NCBI GenBank assembly: GCA_028283725.1
Contig: JAPWKC010000004.1
Coordinates: forward strand, 558,001-622,000
Direction of reading: 5' to 3'
From: Neorhizobium sp.
Lineage (GTDB): Bacteria; Pseudomonadota; Alphaproteobacteria; Rhizobiales; Rhizobiaceae
DNA length: 64,000 nt
Every line of letters begins with the position of its first letter. The stretch's first letter is position 1. The position numbers and the translations under genes were made by a program. Positions 53,961 through 64,000 of the stretch are shown here, in pieces. The notes beneath the pieces are model-generated. The model did no database searches. It was not told where the DNA came from and saw only the letters and a program-made list of their open reading frames with translations.

Positions 53961-55283
53961 TCAGCCGGTGATGCGGTTCAGCGCTGCGTCCACCGTCATG
54001 ACGTCGCGGGCGCCGGTCTTGCGGTCCTTGACCTCGACCTCGCCTGCGGCCGCCGAACGCGGGCCGACGATGATCTGGACCGGTACGCCGATCAGGTCGG
54101 CGGTCGCGAACTTCGTGCCGGCGCGCTCGTCCGTGTCGTCATAGAGCACGTCCTTGCCCGCCTTTCCGAGGCTCGCATACAGGCTTTCCGAAATACGGTC
54201 GCAGGGTTCGTCGCCGGGCTTCATGTTGATCACCACGACATCGAACGGCGCGACCGAATCCGGCCAGATGATTCCGTTGTCGTCATGCGATGCTTCGATG
54301 ATGGCGGGAACAAGGCGTGTCGGCCCGATACCGTAGGAACCCATGTGGACAAAGTGTTCCTTGCCGTCGGGACCCTGAACCTTGGCGCCCATCGGCTCGG
54401 AATATTTGGTGCCGAAGTAGAAGATATGGCCAACCTCGATGCCGCGGGCCGAAAGGCGCTCACTTTCCGGAATGACATCGAAGGCAGCTTCATCGTGCAT
54501 TTCTGACGTGGCGGCGTAGACCGAAGTCCACTTGTCGAAAATCGCCTGCATGCCGGCGACGTCGTCGAAGTCAGTATCGGCGGACGGGATCTCGAAATTG
54601 GTGAAATCGCGGTGCGAGAAGACTTCCGATTCCCCCGTATCGGCCAGAATGATGAATTCGTGGCTGTGATTGCCGCCGATCGGGCCGGTATCGGCGCGCA
54701 TGGGGATAGCGCGCAGGCCGAGCCGGTCGAACGTGCGCAGGTAGGCCGCGAACATCTTGTTATAGGAGTGAACGGCGGCATCCTTCGTCAGGTCGAACGA
54801 ATAGGCGTCCTTCATCAGGAACTCGCGCGACCGCATCGTGCCGAAGCGCGGACGGATCTCGTCGCGGAACTTCAACTGGATATGATAGAGGTTCAGCGGC
54901 AGGTTCTTGTAGGATTTGACGTAGGACCGGAAGATATCCGTGACCATTTCCTCGTTGGTCGGGCCGTAGAGCATCGGACGCTCCTGGCGGTCCTTGATGC
55001 GCAACATTTCCTTGCCATAGGCGTCATAGCGCCCGCTTTCCTGCCAGAGCTCCGCCGTCTGCAATGTCGGCATCAAAAGCTCGACGGCGCCGGCGCGGTT
55101 CTGCTCCTCGCGGATGATGTTGTTCACCTTGTCGAGGATGCGCTTACCAAGCGGCAGCCAGGAATAGATGCCCTGGCTCTGCTGGCGGATCATGCCGGCG
55201 CGCAGCATCAGCCGGTGGGAGACGATTTCCGCCTCCTTGGGGTTTTCCTTGAGGATAGGCATGAAATAGCGGGACAGGCGCAT
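53961..55283 (-). CDS. proS: Prolyl-tRNA synthetase, short alphaproteobacterial type
   Basis: A 440-residue class II synthetase that charges tRNA-Pro. Motif 1 region [21 protein letters not shown], motif 2 [20 protein letters not shown], motif 3 [17 protein letters not shown], then the anticodon-binding domain. The INS editing domain (about 180 residues in E. coli ProS) is absent; this is normal for the alpha type, which relies on free-standing YbaK/ProXp-like editing proteins. Start ATG 55283. First gene of a proS-lolC-lolD run. Confidence 0.96.
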   Translation of the reverse strand: MRLSRYFMPILKENPKEAEIVSHRLMLRAGMIRQQSQGIYSWLPLGKRILDKVNNIIREEQNRAGAVELLMPTLQTAELWQESGRYDAYGKEMLRIKDRQERPMLYGPTNEEMVTDIFRSYVKSYKNLPLNLYHIQLKFRDEIRPRFGTMRSREFLMKDAYSFDLTKDAAVHSYNKMFAAYLRTFDRLGLRAIPMRADTGPIGGNHSHEFIILADTGESEVFSHRDFTNFEIPSADTDFDDVAGMQAIFDKWTSVYAATSEMHDEAAFDVIPESERLSARGIEVGHIFYFGTKYSEPMGAKVQGPDGKEHFVHMGSYGIGPTRLVPAIIEASHDDNGIIWPDSVAPFDVVVINMKPGDEPCDRISESLYASLGKAGKDVLYDDTDERAGTKFATADLIGVPVQIIVGPRSAAAGEVEVKDRKTGARDVMTVDAALNRITG

Positions 55284-55555
55284 CGACGTTTCCGAAGGTT
55301 GACGGCCGCGCGCGAAGCGGAATCGGCCGCGTCAAGAGTTCAGTGATGCGGCGTACATAGCGGTTTCGACGGGACATTGAAACCCGGTTGGAAACCCGCT
55401 TGCCGGTTCAAGTGCCGACGGACCCCGTTTCGTCCCTGCAATTGTCACAGTGTGCGCTGCAATGCCTGCACCATAAGGGTTTTCAGGCCCGACCTGCGAC
55501 ATTTTTGTCAATTGAAAAAATCTACTCAACTGTAGCAAAAATGCAAAAAAAGCGG
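55284..55555. other. Intergenic region 5' of proS
   Basis: About 270 bases upstream of proS before the sRNA promoter. AT-rich near 55500-55550 with CTACTCAACTGTAG (55522-55535), a small inverted repeat. It probably holds the proS promoter. No gene seen. Confidence 0.35.
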
Positions 55556-55590
55556 ATGACAAAGCCCATGCGTTAGGCTAGGTTCAGCCT

Positions 55591-55739
55591 ACAAAACAGG
55601 CAAGGAGTTCAAATTCTTGCCAATTCGCGGTCAAGTCTTGGGAGGATCAGATCTTTGGCGCGCATCACAGCGCAGCCCCGGCAACGGTGTAGGATCACGC
55701 GAAACTGAAAAACAAGGCTTAACGGCCTTGTTTTTTTTT
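55591..55739 (+). ncRNA. Candidate sRNA between proS and DUF1467, resembling alpha-r9 (Smr9C)
   Basis: The region is opposite in direction to both flanking genes. A promoter ATGACA (55556-55561) with 17 bases to TAGGTT (55579-55584) predicts a start near 55591. The RNA would end at the strong terminator with its U9 run at 55739, about 149 nt. From memory, Sinorhizobium Smr9C (alpha-r9 family) lies next to proS with a size near 149 nt; sequence identity could not be checked. It contains GGAGG-like and CTTG words but no ORF of note. Confidence 0.6.
55711..55739 (+). terminator. Intrinsic terminator of the candidate sRNA
   Basis: AACAAGGC / GCCTTGTT (55711-55718 and 55725-55732) with loop TTAACG, then seven more Ts. 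One of the clearest intrinsic terminators in the window. Confidence 0.9.
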
Positions 55740-55880
55740 GCCTTCTCGACGACCGTCATCGATATCCGAAATGGCTTATCGCCGAAATCCGTGACAGGCG
55801 AATGACATCGACGACAAATGGCGCTTGAGGCAGGCGGCGGGCGAAAACCGTTCCTTCCGGTAATGGTCACTGATCAATCG

Positions 55881-56150
55881 TCAATCAAAGGCCGGCAGGA
55901 TGTTCGGAAGATCGGCAACACCGACCCCCATCCAGGTCGATAACAGATAATAGCCGGCATGGATCACCAACGAGATGATGGTGGTGAGCACCACTACCCG
56001 AAAGAGATGGAACCGCTCCGGCGCACTTTCGACGGTGCCGAGCGCCACATCGCCCTCATCCTGCTGGCTGCGATGACCAAGCGGCAGGACGATGAAAAGC
56101 ACCGTCCACCAGATGATGAAATAGATGGCGCCAACGGTCAGGAGCGACAT
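55881..56150 (-). CDS. DUF1467 small membrane protein
   Basis: An 89-residue protein of the alphaproteobacterial DUF1467 family with two membrane segments (LLTVGAIYFIIWWTVLFIVLP at the N-terminus and VVVLTTIISLVIHAGYYLLS near the C-terminus). The loop has the conserved GHRSQQDEG. Function unknown; the gene is regularly found between mce and proS in rhizobia. Confidence 0.85.
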   Translation of the reverse strand: MSLLTVGAIYFIIWWTVLFIVLPLGHRSQQDEGDVALGTVESAPERFHLFRVVVLTTIISLVIHAGYYLLSTWMGVGVADLPNILPAFD

Positions 56151-56199
56151 GGCTCACCGCTTCCGATGCGACCAGCTGTGAACGGCTGCGCGTCGCAGA

Positions 56200-56607
56200 T
56201 CATCGAACCTCTTCCAGTTCGACAAGCGTTCCATTGAAATCCTTTGGATGCAGGAAGAGGACCGGGCGGCCATGGGCACCGATCTTGGGCTCGCCATCGC
56301 CCAGCACGCGCGCGCCTGCCGCCTTCAGCCGGTCGCGGGCCGTCGCGATGTCTGCGACCTCATAACAGATGTGATGCATTCCGCCCGACGGGTTCTTGTC
56401 GAGAAAGGCCTTGATCGGCGAGGCTTCGCCAAGCGGCTCGAGCAGTTCGACCTTGGTATTGGCGAGTTCGACGAAGACCACCGTCACGCCGTGTTCCGGC
56501 AGCGCCTGCTTTTGCGAGACAGGGGCACCCAACGTGTCGCTATAGGTCGCGACTGCCGCATCGAGATCCGGCACGGCGATGGCGATGTGATTGACCTTTT
56601 CGAGCAC
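56200..56607 (-). CDS. mce: Methylmalonyl-CoA epimerase
   Basis: A 135-residue VOC-fold enzyme that interconverts (S)- and (R)-methylmalonyl-CoA in propionyl-CoA breakdown. Metal ligands and motifs: LEKVNHIAIAVPDLDAAVA, FVELANTKVELLEPLG, SGGMHHICYEVADI and VLFLHPKDFNGTLVELEE. Length is typical. It lies downstream of rnj with about 78 bases between. Confidence 0.94.
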   Translation of the reverse strand: MLEKVNHIAIAVPDLDAAVATYSDTLGAPVSQKQALPEHGVTVVFVELANTKVELLEPLGEASPIKAFLDKNPSGGMHHICYEVADIATARDRLKAAGARVLGDGEPKIGAHGRPVLFLHPKDFNGTLVELEEVR

Positions 56608-56685
56608 GTCTCCTCCTTCGCGTCGATATCGGCGATCCGTCTTTCCGCCGGCGCCCTCCCGCGCCGGCAGATCATGCTGAAAGTG

Positions 56686-58356
56686 TCAGCCGACGCGGGT
56701 GACGAAGACGGTCACGATCGGCTTCTTGCCCCATGTCTGGTTGGCGGCGGCACGCACGGCGCGGCGAACAGCCTCGCGCAGCGTATCGAGATCCTTGCGG
56801 CGGGCACGCGGCACGCTTTCGATCGCGCCGAGAACGGCGTCGTAGAGCGTATCTTCCATGTCTTCGCCCTCCTCGTCGACCTCCGGCAGGCCATAGGGCA
56901 CGACATCGGGATCCGCGAGGAAATCATATCGGCTGTCGAGCAGGACGTTGACCGAGACATGGCCGACGAAGGAAAGCTTGCGGCGATCGCCGATCCCGAG
57001 CTCCTCGAAATCGCCGATCAGCTTGCCGTCCTTGAAGACCCGGCCATGCGGCGCTTCGCCGATGACTTCGACCGGGCCGGGTGCCAGGCGCAGAATATCG
57101 CCGTTGCGCACACGCGGAATGGTGCCGATCCCGGCCGAAGCGCCGAGTTCCGCATGGGCTGTCAGATGCGCGGCTTCGCCGTGAACGGGAACCAGAACCT
57201 GCGGACGGGTCCATTCGTACATTCTCAGCAGCTCGTTGCGGCGCGGATGGCCGGAAACGTGTACGAGTTCGTCGCGATCAGTGACCATCTTGATGCCCTG
57301 CTCGATCAGGCCGTTCATGATGTCGAGAATGGCCTTCTCGTTGCCGGGAATGGTACGCGAGGAGAAGACGACCGTATCGCCGGACGTGAGAGCGACGTTG
57401 CGCATCTCGTCACGCGAGAGCTTTGCAAGCGCTGCGCGCGGCTCGCCCTGGCTGCCGGTCAGGATCACGACGACCTTGTCGCGCGGGATATAGCCATATT
57501 CGTCTTCGGCGATGAAGGGCTTGATATCGTCCATCAGGCCGACGTCGCGGGCAACGGCGACGACGCGCTTCAGCGATGAGCCGAGCAGCAAGACTTCGCG
57601 GCCGGTGGCTGCGGCGGCAAGCGCGATGGAGCGGATACGGCCGACATTGGACGAGAAGGTGGTGACGGCCACACGGCCCTGCGCACCTTCGATCACCCGA
57701 CGCAGACCTTCCGAAACTTCCTCTTCGGACGGGGAGACGCCTTCGCGCATGGCATTGGTGCTGTCGCACATCAGCGCCAGCACGCCTTCGTCGCCGATCT
57801 GGCGGAAGCGGTTTTCGTCGGTGAGCGGGCCGAGCGACGGGGCCTGATCGATCTTCCAGTCGCCGGTGTGGACGACATTGCCGAGCGGCGTGCGGATGAC
57901 AAGCGACATCGGCTCGGGGATCGAATGGTTGACGTTGACGGCCTCGACTTCAAAGGGGCCGATATTGACGCGGTCGCCGCCCTTGAAGATGGTGATCGGG
58001 ATTTCGGCGCGACTGCCCTCGTAATTGCGCTTGGCTTCCAGCATGCCGGCGGTGAACGGCGAAGCGTAGACCGGCACGTTGAGGCCCGGCCACAATTCGT
58101 TCATCGCACCGTAGTGGTCCTCATGTGCATGGGTGATGATCATCGCCTTGACGTTGTTACGCTGGTTGGCGAGATAGCGGATATCGGGAAGCACGAGATC
58201 GACGCCCGGCAGGTCGGGGCCCGGAAAGGTTACGCCGCAATCGACAATGATCCACTGGCGTTTCTCCGGCGTTCCATAGCCGTAGAGAGCGAGGTTCATA
58301 CCGATCTCGCCCACGCCGCCGAGCGGCAGGAACACCAGTTCTTCCTGTTTGGCCAT
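56686..58356 (-). CDS. rnj: Ribonuclease J
   Basis: A 556-residue metallo-beta-lactamase/beta-CASP exo- and endoribonuclease. The metal motif HxHxDH is in ITHAHEDHYGAMN, with later ligands in GDWKID and VPVHGEAAHLTAHA. The beta-CASP part (FSSNVGRIRSIALAA; TGSQGEPRAAL) and the C-terminal domain follow. Alphaproteobacteria such as Sinorhizobium use RNase J for rRNA 5' maturation beside RNase E; both are in this window. Nine bases separate it from birA upstream. Confidence 0.96.
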   Translation of the reverse strand: MAKQEELVFLPLGGVGEIGMNLALYGYGTPEKRQWIIVDCGVTFPGPDLPGVDLVLPDIRYLANQRNNVKAMIITHAHEDHYGAMNELWPGLNVPVYASPFTAGMLEAKRNYEGSRAEIPITIFKGGDRVNIGPFEVEAVNVNHSIPEPMSLVIRTPLGNVVHTGDWKIDQAPSLGPLTDENRFRQIGDEGVLALMCDSTNAMREGVSPSEEEVSEGLRRVIEGAQGRVAVTTFSSNVGRIRSIALAAAATGREVLLLGSSLKRVVAVARDVGLMDDIKPFIAEDEYGYIPRDKVVVILTGSQGEPRAALAKLSRDEMRNVALTSGDTVVFSSRTIPGNEKAILDIMNGLIEQGIKMVTDRDELVHVSGHPRRNELLRMYEWTRPQVLVPVHGEAAHLTAHAELGASAGIGTIPRVRNGDILRLAPGPVEVIGEAPHGRVFKDGKLIGDFEELGIGDRRKLSFVGHVSVNVLLDSRYDFLADPDVVPYGLPEVDEEGEDMEDTLYDAVLGAIESVPRARRKDLDTLREAVRRAVRAAANQTWGKKPIVTVFVTRVG

Positions 58357-58364
58357 GTCTTTAC

Positions 58365-59138
58365 TTATTCCGTTCTTCCAAAGAAAACGTCGCCGGCGGC
58401 AATGGGCATCAATACCCCCTGCCCGGCGTCGAGCATCAGCAATCCTCTATCATCGATACCTGCGAATGTTCCAACAAGCGAGCGGTCGGGAAGGTTCACC
58501 GTTATTTTTTCACCGATTCCACATGCGACACTGCGCCATTTCGCGATCACGTCCGCGATACCGCGGCCTTCATCCCAGAGTGCGAGCACATCCGCCATCT
58601 CGCGGAAGAGATAGGCAAAGAGTTCGTCCGGGCCGGCGCTCGCGCCATGATCGATGAGTCGGGTGACACCGTAAGGCGCGCTGTCCGGCATATGGCGGAT
58701 GTTGATGCCGATGCCGATAACGAGCGCACGGCGACCGTCCGGGAGCGGCTCGCCCTCCAGCAGAATGCCGCAGGTCTTCTTGCGGCCGATCAGGATATCG
58801 TTCGGCCATTTCACTTCGACAGGCTCGCCACCGGCCGGCAGCACGGCCCGAACGGCGGCATGCACGGCGACTGCGACGGCCAGAGGCAGCGAGCCGAGGC
58901 GCTCGGCCGGAGCCGGATCGATCAGGAGAAGCGAGGCGTAGAGATTGCCGGGTTCCGAGGTCCAGTTACGGCCTCTGCGGCCACGGCCTGCCGTCTGGCG
59001 GCCGGCGGTGATCCAGAGATCACCCGCATCGCCCGCACGGGCGCGGGCCAGACATTCGGTATTGGTGGATTCGGTTTCGCCAAGGGCATCGTGCCGGAAG
59101 TCTTCGAGGGACTTCCGGCGCATTTTTTCAAATTGCAT
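58365..59138 (-). CDS. birA: Biotin-[acetyl-CoA-carboxylase] ligase (class I)
   Basis: A 257-residue ligase that attaches biotin to AccB. The N-terminal winged-helix repressor domain of E. coli BirA is absent, so it is a class I ligase without DNA-binding function. Motifs: SSTN-like ETESTNTEC, biotin loop GRGRRGRNWTSEPGNL, KWPNDILIGRKK and GIGINIRHMP; the C-terminal SH3-like domain ends in GDVFFG. Start ATG 59138 shares a base with the nuoN stop (TGATG), so it is translated from the nuo message. Confidence 0.94.
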   Translation of the reverse strand: MQFEKMRRKSLEDFRHDALGETESTNTECLARARAGDAGDLWITAGRQTAGRGRRGRNWTSEPGNLYASLLLIDPAPAERLGSLPLAVAVAVHAAVRAVLPAGGEPVEVKWPNDILIGRKKTCGILLEGEPLPDGRRALVIGIGINIRHMPDSAPYGVTRLIDHGASAGPDELFAYLFREMADVLALWDEGRGIADVIAKWRSVACGIGEKITVNLPDRSLVGTFAGIDDRGLLMLDAGQGVLMPIAAGDVFFGRTE

Positions 59139-60583
59139 CAAAACAGTGTCGCGGCTGCCAGGTCCACGGCTCCGCCAATCGGGCCGCCTACGAAGATATA
59201 GACGATCATGAACAGGCCGGAAAGACCGAAGACCAGCTTCAGCGAACCTGACGGTTCGGCAAACTGGCCGACCGGCTTGTCGAACCACATGACCTTGACG
59301 ATGCGAAGGTAATAGTAGCAACCGATAACCGAGGTCAGGAAGCCGATCACCGCCAGCGCATAGAGCTTGGCATCGACGGCGGCCATGAAGACGAAATACT
59401 TGGCGAAGAAGCCCGCGAGCGGCGGAATGCCGGCCAGCGAGAACATCGTCGCCGTCAGCACCATCGCCATGAACGGACTGGTGGTCGACATGCCGGCGAG
59501 ATCGTCGATCTCTTCGACCACGGTGCCATCCTGACGGCGCATCGACATGATGACGGCAAACGAACCGAGCGTCATGATGACATAGATCAGCATGTAGAGC
59601 ATGACGCCCGAGACGCCGGCAGGCGTGCCGGCCGAGAGGCCGACGAGCACATAGCCCATGTTGCCGATCGACGAATAGGCCATCAGGCGCTTGATGTTGT
59701 GCTGGCCGATCGCGGCGAAGGAGCCGAGCAGCATCGAGGCAATCGCGATGAAGACGATGATCTGCTGCCAGTCGATCAGCAGCGGCAGGAAGGCGGTGAT
59801 GACGACGCGCACCAGCATCGACATGGCGGCAACCTTCGGAGCGCTGGCGAGGAAGGCGGTGACCGCCGTCGGCGCGCCTTCATAGACGTCCGGCGTCCAC
59901 ATGTGGAAGGGAACGGCCGAGATCTTGAAGGCAAGGCCTGCCAGGATGAAGACGAGGCCGAAGATGAGACCGAGCGAACGGCCGCCGTCTGCGGACAAGG
60001 CCTGGGCGATATCGGCAAAGTTGGTATGGCCGGTGAAGCCGTAGACCAGCGACATGCCGTAGAGCAGCATGCCGGACGACAGGGCGCCGAGGACGAAATA
60101 TTTGAGGCCCGCTTCGGTGGACTTGAGGCTGTCACGGTTGATCGCGGCAATGACATAGATCGACAGGGACTGCAATTCGAGGCCGAGATAGAGCGAGATC
60201 AGGTCATTGGCCGAGATCATCACCATGATGCCGAGCGTGCTCAAGACGACGAGAACCGGAAACTCGAACTTGTCGAGCTGGTTTTCCTTGGCATGGCCGA
60301 TCGACATGAAGAGCGCGACGAAGGAGCCGAAAAGCGCCAGAAGCTTCATGAAACGGGCAAAGCCGTCCGCCTTGTAGACACCGCCCCAGCCGAGGCCTTG
60401 AGCGGGGATGAACAGCAGCCAGAAGAACGCGATCGCAAAGACGATCATGGCCAGCACGCTGACGAGCTTGCCGGAGCGCTCGCCGGAAAACACGCCAACC
60501 ATCAAAAGGATCAGCGCACCGACCGCAAGGATCAGTTCCGGAAAGGAAAGATGCAGGCTTGTGAGAAACAGATCAGAGTTCAT
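59138..60583 (-). CDS. nuoN: NADH-quinone oxidoreductase subunit N
   Basis: Antiporter-like membrane subunit of respiratory complex I, about 481 residues. It has 13-14 membrane segments; conserved parts are [60 protein letters not shown] and [16 protein letters not shown]. The start is ATG 60583. It lies 18 bases after nuoM. Confidence 0.96.
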   Translation of the reverse strand: MNSDLFLTSLHLSFPELILAVGALILLMVGVFSGERSGKLVSVLAMIVFAIAFFWLLFIPAQGLGWGGVYKADGFARFMKLLALFGSFVALFMSIGHAKENQLDKFEFPVLVVLSTLGIMVMISANDLISLYLGLELQSLSIYVIAAINRDSLKSTEAGLKYFVLGALSSGMLLYGMSLVYGFTGHTNFADIAQALSADGGRSLGLIFGLVFILAGLAFKISAVPFHMWTPDVYEGAPTAVTAFLASAPKVAAMSMLVRVVITAFLPLLIDWQQIIVFIAIASMLLGSFAAIGQHNIKRLMAYSSIGNMGYVLVGLSAGTPAGVSGVMLYMLIYVIMTLGSFAVIMSMRRQDGTVVEEIDDLAGMSTTSPFMAMVLTATMFSLAGIPPLAGFFAKYFVFMAAVDAKLYALAVIGFLTSVIGCYYYLRIVKVMWFDKPVGQFAEPSGSLKLVFGLSGLFMIVYIFVGGPIGGAVDLAAATLF

Positions 60584-60601
60584 GTTCAAAAAGTCCCGTC
60601 A

Positions 60602-62113
60602 TCATTTCGCAGCCGGATTGGCGCTTGCGGCGGCATGCACCGCTGCCTGGAAGTTGTTGATCAGTTGATCGACGGAAGCCGTCGAGACGTCGAAGACCGG
60701 CGACGGATAGATGCCGAAAAAGATGGTGACGGCGATCAGCGGCCAGACGATGAAGTGTTCGCGCATGGTGATGTCGGTGAGCGCCATCATCTTCGGCTTG
60801 TCGGCCGGACCGAAAATCATCCGGCGATAGAGCCAGAGCATATAGGCGGCCGAGAGCACGACACCGGTCGTTGCGAAGACGCCGGTCCAGATGCTGACCT
60901 GGAAGATGCCGATCGTCGCCAGGAACTCGCCGACGAAGGCGGACGTGCCGGGAAGGCCGACATTGGCCATGGTGAAGATCATGAAGGCGGTGGCGTAGCG
61001 CGGCATGTTGTTCACGAGACCGCCATACTGCGAAATCTCGCGGGTATGGGTGCGCTCGTAGACGATGCCGACGCAAAGGAAGAGCGCGCCGGAAATGACG
61101 CCGTGCGACAGCATCTGGAAGATCGCGCCGTGGATGCCCTGCTGGTTCACCGCGTAGATGCCCATGGTCACGTAGCCCATATGGGCGACGGAGGAATAGG
61201 CGATCATCTTCTTGATGTCGCTCTGCATCAGGGCCACCAGCGAGGCGTAGATGATGGCGATCACCGAAAGGACGAGGATGAGCGGGGCGAAACGTTCGGA
61301 GGCGAGCGGGAACATCGGCAGCGAGAAGCGCAGGAAGCCGTAGCCGCCGAATTTCAGGAGCAGCGCCGCAAGGTCGACCGAGCCTGCGGTCGGCGCTTCG
61401 ACGTGGGCATCCGGCAGCCAGGTGTGGAAGGGCCACATCGGCACTTTCACCGCGAAGGACACGAAGAAGGCAAGCCAGAGCCAGGTCTGCATTTCCGGAG
61501 AGAAGGAATGCTTCAGAAGCTCCGGAATGGAGGTCGTGCCGGCCTCCGAATACATGACGAGGATGCCGACCAGCATGAAGATCGAGCCGAGCAGCGTGTA
61601 GAGGAAGAATTTCAGCGACGCATAGATGCGGCGCGGACCGCCCCAGACGCCGATGATGAGGAACATCGGGATCAGGCTCGCTTCGAAGAAGACGTAGAAG
61701 AGCACCAGATCGAGCGAGGCGAAAACGCCGACGATCAGCGTTTCGAGCACGAGGAAGGCGATCATGTATTCCTTCACGCGCATCGTGATGGCGTTCCAGC
61801 TGGTCAGAACGCCGAAGGGCATGAGGAAGGCGGCAAGTACGACGAAGAGCATGGAAATGCCGTCGACGCCGACGTGATAGGTGATGCCGCGGCCAAGCCA
61901 GTAATATTGCTCGACCAGCTGGAAATCCGGGTTGTTGCCGTCAAAGCCCGCCCAGACGAAGAGCGACACGAGGAAGGTGAGAACCGTCGTGACGAGCGAG
62001 ATGATCATCACGTTCTGGCGGCCATGCGCCGTGTCGTCCCGCATGAACAGCAGGAGCAGAACGCCCACCATCGGCAGGAAAATGACCGTTGAAAGAATTG
62101 GCCAATCGGTCAT
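60602..62113 (-). CDS. nuoM: NADH-quinone oxidoreductase subunit M
   Basis: Complex I proton-pumping membrane subunit, 503 residues. Motifs: [57 protein letters not shown] (with the key Lys/His of the antiporter fold) and [16 protein letters not shown]. Start ATG 62113 overlaps the nuoL stop (TGATG), so the two are coupled. Confidence 0.97.
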   Translation of the reverse strand: MTDWPILSTVIFLPMVGVLLLLFMRDDTAHGRQNVMIISLVTTVLTFLVSLFVWAGFDGNNPDFQLVEQYYWLGRGITYHVGVDGISMLFVVLAAFLMPFGVLTSWNAITMRVKEYMIAFLVLETLIVGVFASLDLVLFYVFFEASLIPMFLIIGVWGGPRRIYASLKFFLYTLLGSIFMLVGILVMYSEAGTTSIPELLKHSFSPEMQTWLWLAFFVSFAVKVPMWPFHTWLPDAHVEAPTAGSVDLAALLLKFGGYGFLRFSLPMFPLASERFAPLILVLSVIAIIYASLVALMQSDIKKMIAYSSVAHMGYVTMGIYAVNQQGIHGAIFQMLSHGVISGALFLCVGIVYERTHTREISQYGGLVNNMPRYATAFMIFTMANVGLPGTSAFVGEFLATIGIFQVSIWTGVFATTGVVLSAAYMLWLYRRMIFGPADKPKMMALTDITMREHFIVWPLIAVTIFFGIYPSPVFDVSTASVDQLINNFQAAVHAAASANPAAK

Positions 62114-64000
62114 CAGACGGAACTCCCGAGCATCATCCAGGTAAAGAAGGCGGCGATGCCGAGCATCATCGCGAAGGCGTAGTGATAGAGGTAGCCGGTC
62201 TGCCAGCGGACGACACGGTTGGTGATGTCCATGACGCGGGCGGCAAAGCCGTTGGGGCCGTAGTGGTCGATCACGCCGACGTCGACACGCTGCCACAGCC
62301 AGCGACCGAAGGCCTTCGACGAGCGGACGAAGAGGAAATCGTAGAGCTCGTCAAAATACCACTTGTTGAGCAGGAACTCGTAAAGGACTCGGTGCTGAGC
62401 AGCCAGCCGCTTCGGCGTTTCCGGCGAGCGGATATAGAACTGGTAGGCGATCAGGAAGCCGATGACCATGGCGAGGAACGGGCTGACCGAGACGAGGAGC
62501 GGGACGTGGTGGAATTCCTCGACCAGCTTGTTTTCCGGAAGCGTGAAGAGCGCGCCCTTCCAGAACTCCTGATAGGCCTCGCCGAAGAAGTGACCTTCGA
62601 AGATGACGCCAGCCAGCACGGCGCCGATCGCCAGAATGTAGAGCGGCACGAGCATGACACGAGGTGATTCATGCACATGATGCATCACCTCGTGGCTGGC
62701 GCGCGGGGCGTTGAAGAAGGTCATGAAGATCAGGCGCCAGGAATAGAAGCTGGTGAAAAGCGCCGCGATGACCAGAAGCGTGAAGGCAAACCCGCTCACC
62801 GCCGAATGCGAGGCGAAGGTCGATTCGATGATCACGTCCTTGGAGAAGAAGCCGGCAAAGCCGATCGGCGTGAACGGAATGCCGACGCCGGTAATGGCGA
62901 GCGTGCCGATCACCATCATCCAGAAGGTTTTTGGGATATGGGTGCGCAGGCCGCCCATCTTGCGCATGTCCTGTTCGCCATCGACGGCATGGATGACCGA
63001 GCCGGCGCAGAGGAACAACAGCGCCTTGAAGAAGGCGTGGGTGAAGAGGTGGAAGACGGCCGCGCCATAGGCGCCGACGCCGAGCGCCACGAACATGTAG
63101 CCGAGCTGCGAGCAGGTCGAATAGGCAATGACGCGCTTGATGTCGTTCTGCACCAGGCCGACGGTTGCGGCGAAGAAGGCGGTGATGGCGCCGACGATGG
63201 TGACGACGGTCAGCGCATCATGCGACAGTTCGAAGACCGGCGACATGCGGGCAACGAGGAAGACGCCGGCCGTGACCATGGTCGCGGCATGAATGAGGGC
63301 CGAGACCGGGGTCGGGCCTTCCATGGCGTCGGGTAGCCATGTGTGCAGCAGGAACTGTGCCGACTTGCCCATGGCGCCCATGAAGAGCAGCAGGCAGACG
63401 AGCGTCACAGCACCACCGCGGGTGAGGCTGTGACCGGCGAAATTGATCAGCGTGTCGGATGCCTGCGCCCCCTGCCCCGATGCCATACTCTGGGCCGAGG
63501 CGAAAATGACGTCGAAATTGATCGAGCCGAAGAGGACGAAAGCGCCGGCTATGCCGAGCATGAAGCCGAAATCGCCGACGCGGTTGACGACGAAGGCCTT
63601 GATGGCGGCCGCGTTGGCGGACGGCCGCGTGTACCAGAAGCCGATCAGCAGATAGGACGCCAGACCGACGCCTTCCCAGCCGAAGAACATCTGAAGCAAG
63701 TTGTCGGATGTCACCAGCATCAGCATGGCGAAGGTGAAGAAGGAGAGATAGGCAAAGAAGCGCGGCCGATGCGGATCGGTGTGCATATAGCCCATCGAAT
63801 AGACGTGAACGAGCGTCGAGACCGTGTTGACGACGATCAGCATGACGGCCGTCAGCGTATCGATGCGCAGCGACCAGGAGACGTCGATGCCGCCCGACTG
63901 CATCCAGCGCAGGATGTTGACGTGAACGGGAAGCGCGCCGGGATCGCCGAGCGCGACCGTGACGAAGACATACCAGGAAAGGATGGCGGTCAACGCCATC
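62113..64000 (-). CDS. nuoL: NADH-quinone oxidoreductase subunit L, N-terminus beyond window edge
   Basis: The largest antiporter-like subunit of complex I; 628 residues are inside the window and the first 30-40 are missing at the right edge. Seen: [78 protein letters not shown] and a long lateral helix region toward the C-terminus. The first Met in the window is internal. It heads the visible nuoL-nuoM-nuoN-birA run. Confidence 0.96.
   Translation of the reverse strand, partial: MALTAILSWYVFVTVALGDPGALPVHVNILRWMQSGGIDVSWSLRIDTLTAVMLIVVNTVSTLVHVYSMGYMHTDPHRPRFFAYLSFFTFAMLMLVTSDNLLQMFFGWEGVGLASYLLIGFWYTRPSANAAAIKAFVVNRVGDFGFMLGIAGAFVLFGSINFDVIFASAQSMASGQGAQASDTLINFAGHSLTRGGAVTLVCLLLFMGAMGKSAQFLLHTWLPDAMEGPTPVSALIHAATMVTAGVFLVARMSPVFELSHDALTVVTIVGAITAFFAATVGLVQNDIKRVIAYSTCSQLGYMFVALGVGAYGAAVFHLFTHAFFKALLFLCAGSVIHAVDGEQDMRKMGGLRTHIPKTFWMMVIGTLAITGVGIPFTPIGFAGFFSKDVIIESTFASHSAVSGFAFTLLVIAALFTSFYSWRLIFMTFFNAPRASHEVMHHVHESPRVMLVPLYILAIGAVLAGVIFEGHFFGEAYQEFWKGALFTLPENKLVEEFHHVPLLVSVSPFLAMVIGFLIAYQFYIRSPETPKRLAAQHRVLYEFLLNKWYFDELYDFLFVRSSKAFGRWLWQRVDVGVIDHYGPNGFAARVMDITNRVVRWQTGYLYHYAFAMMLGIAAFFTWMMLGSSV

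Noticed and set aside
59699..62092. 797-codon frame antisense to nuoN/nuoM
   Set aside because: Asp/Glu/His/Arg-rich mirror of membrane-protein codons; typical antisense artefact.
1..64000. CRISPR arrays, tRNA or rRNA genes, insertion sequences, integrases or prophage genes
   Set aside because: None found by eye on either strand; the TA modules are the only accessory-type genes.

Overview
The window looks like a piece of a Rhizobiaceae (alphaproteobacterial) main chromosome. GC is high, almost all of it is coding, and both the proteins and the gene order match Rhizobium/Agrobacterium/Sinorhizobium core blocks: amiC-mrcA-prfB, dsbA-aroQ-accB-accC-aat, pyrB-pyrC-plsY, topA-rnr, divK-pleD, and nuoL-M-N-birA-rnj-mce-proS-lolC-lolD. 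No plasmid or prophage genes, insertion sequences, CRISPR arrays, rRNA or tRNA genes were seen. The right edge cuts nuoL and the left edge cuts prfB.

Layout. 1-5 kb, minus strand: cell-wall genes amiC and mrcA, then prfB with an intact programmed +1 frameshift site. 5-9 kb, plus: RNase E behind a long, strongly foldable leader. 9-13 kb, plus: a DsbA-like protein, aroQ, and the acetyl-CoA carboxylase genes accB-accC (accC carries a one-base insertion as read), then aat. 13-20.5 kb, minus: DUF2155, an NDUFA12-like complex I protein, three GNAT acetyltransferases, and the GatCAB amidotransferase genes, with a toxin-antitoxin pair lying between gatA and gatB. 20.5-25.5 kb: ruvX, two overlapping small membrane genes, a TetR regulator divergent from an AEC carrier, and an AidB-like acyl-CoA dehydrogenase. 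25.5-32.5 kb, plus: ParDE, pyrB with a dihydroorotase-like partner lacking zinc ligands, plsY, a mosaic repeat, a molybdate/tungstate-type binding protein and permease without an ATPase, and dprA. 32.6-40.2 kb: topA-rnr, DUF983, an MFS transporter, rpmG. 40.2-43.9 kb: a possible small RNA, pleD and divK (c-di-GMP and cell-cycle signalling), DUF3572, and a frameshifted HAD hydrolase. 43.9-50.9 kb: SOS-type dinB, an L,D-transpeptidase, dnaE, and a 28-residue membrane protein gene upstream of dnaE behind two LexA-like boxes. 51-64 kb: mntP, lolDC, proS, a likely sRNA, DUF1467, mce, RNase J, birA and nuoNML.

The genes cover envelope building (mrcA, amiC, L,D-transpeptidase, lolCD, plsY), RNA turnover (RNase E, R and J all within 55 kb), translation (prfB, gatCAB, proS, aat, rpmG), DNA repair and replication (dnaE, dinB, ruvX, dprA, topA) and respiration (nuo, NDUFA12). 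BirA, AccB and AccC form one functional set: ligase, carrier and carboxylase.

The most interesting signal is the 28-residue membrane ORF next to dnaE (50779-50865). It has a strong ribosome-binding site and near-consensus alphaproteobacterial SOS boxes, and resembles in kind the Caulobacter SOS division inhibitor SidA. Other leads are the branched rne leader, the proS-linked sRNA, the degenerate PyrC next to PyrB, and two single-base frameshifts that are either assembly errors or real lesions.
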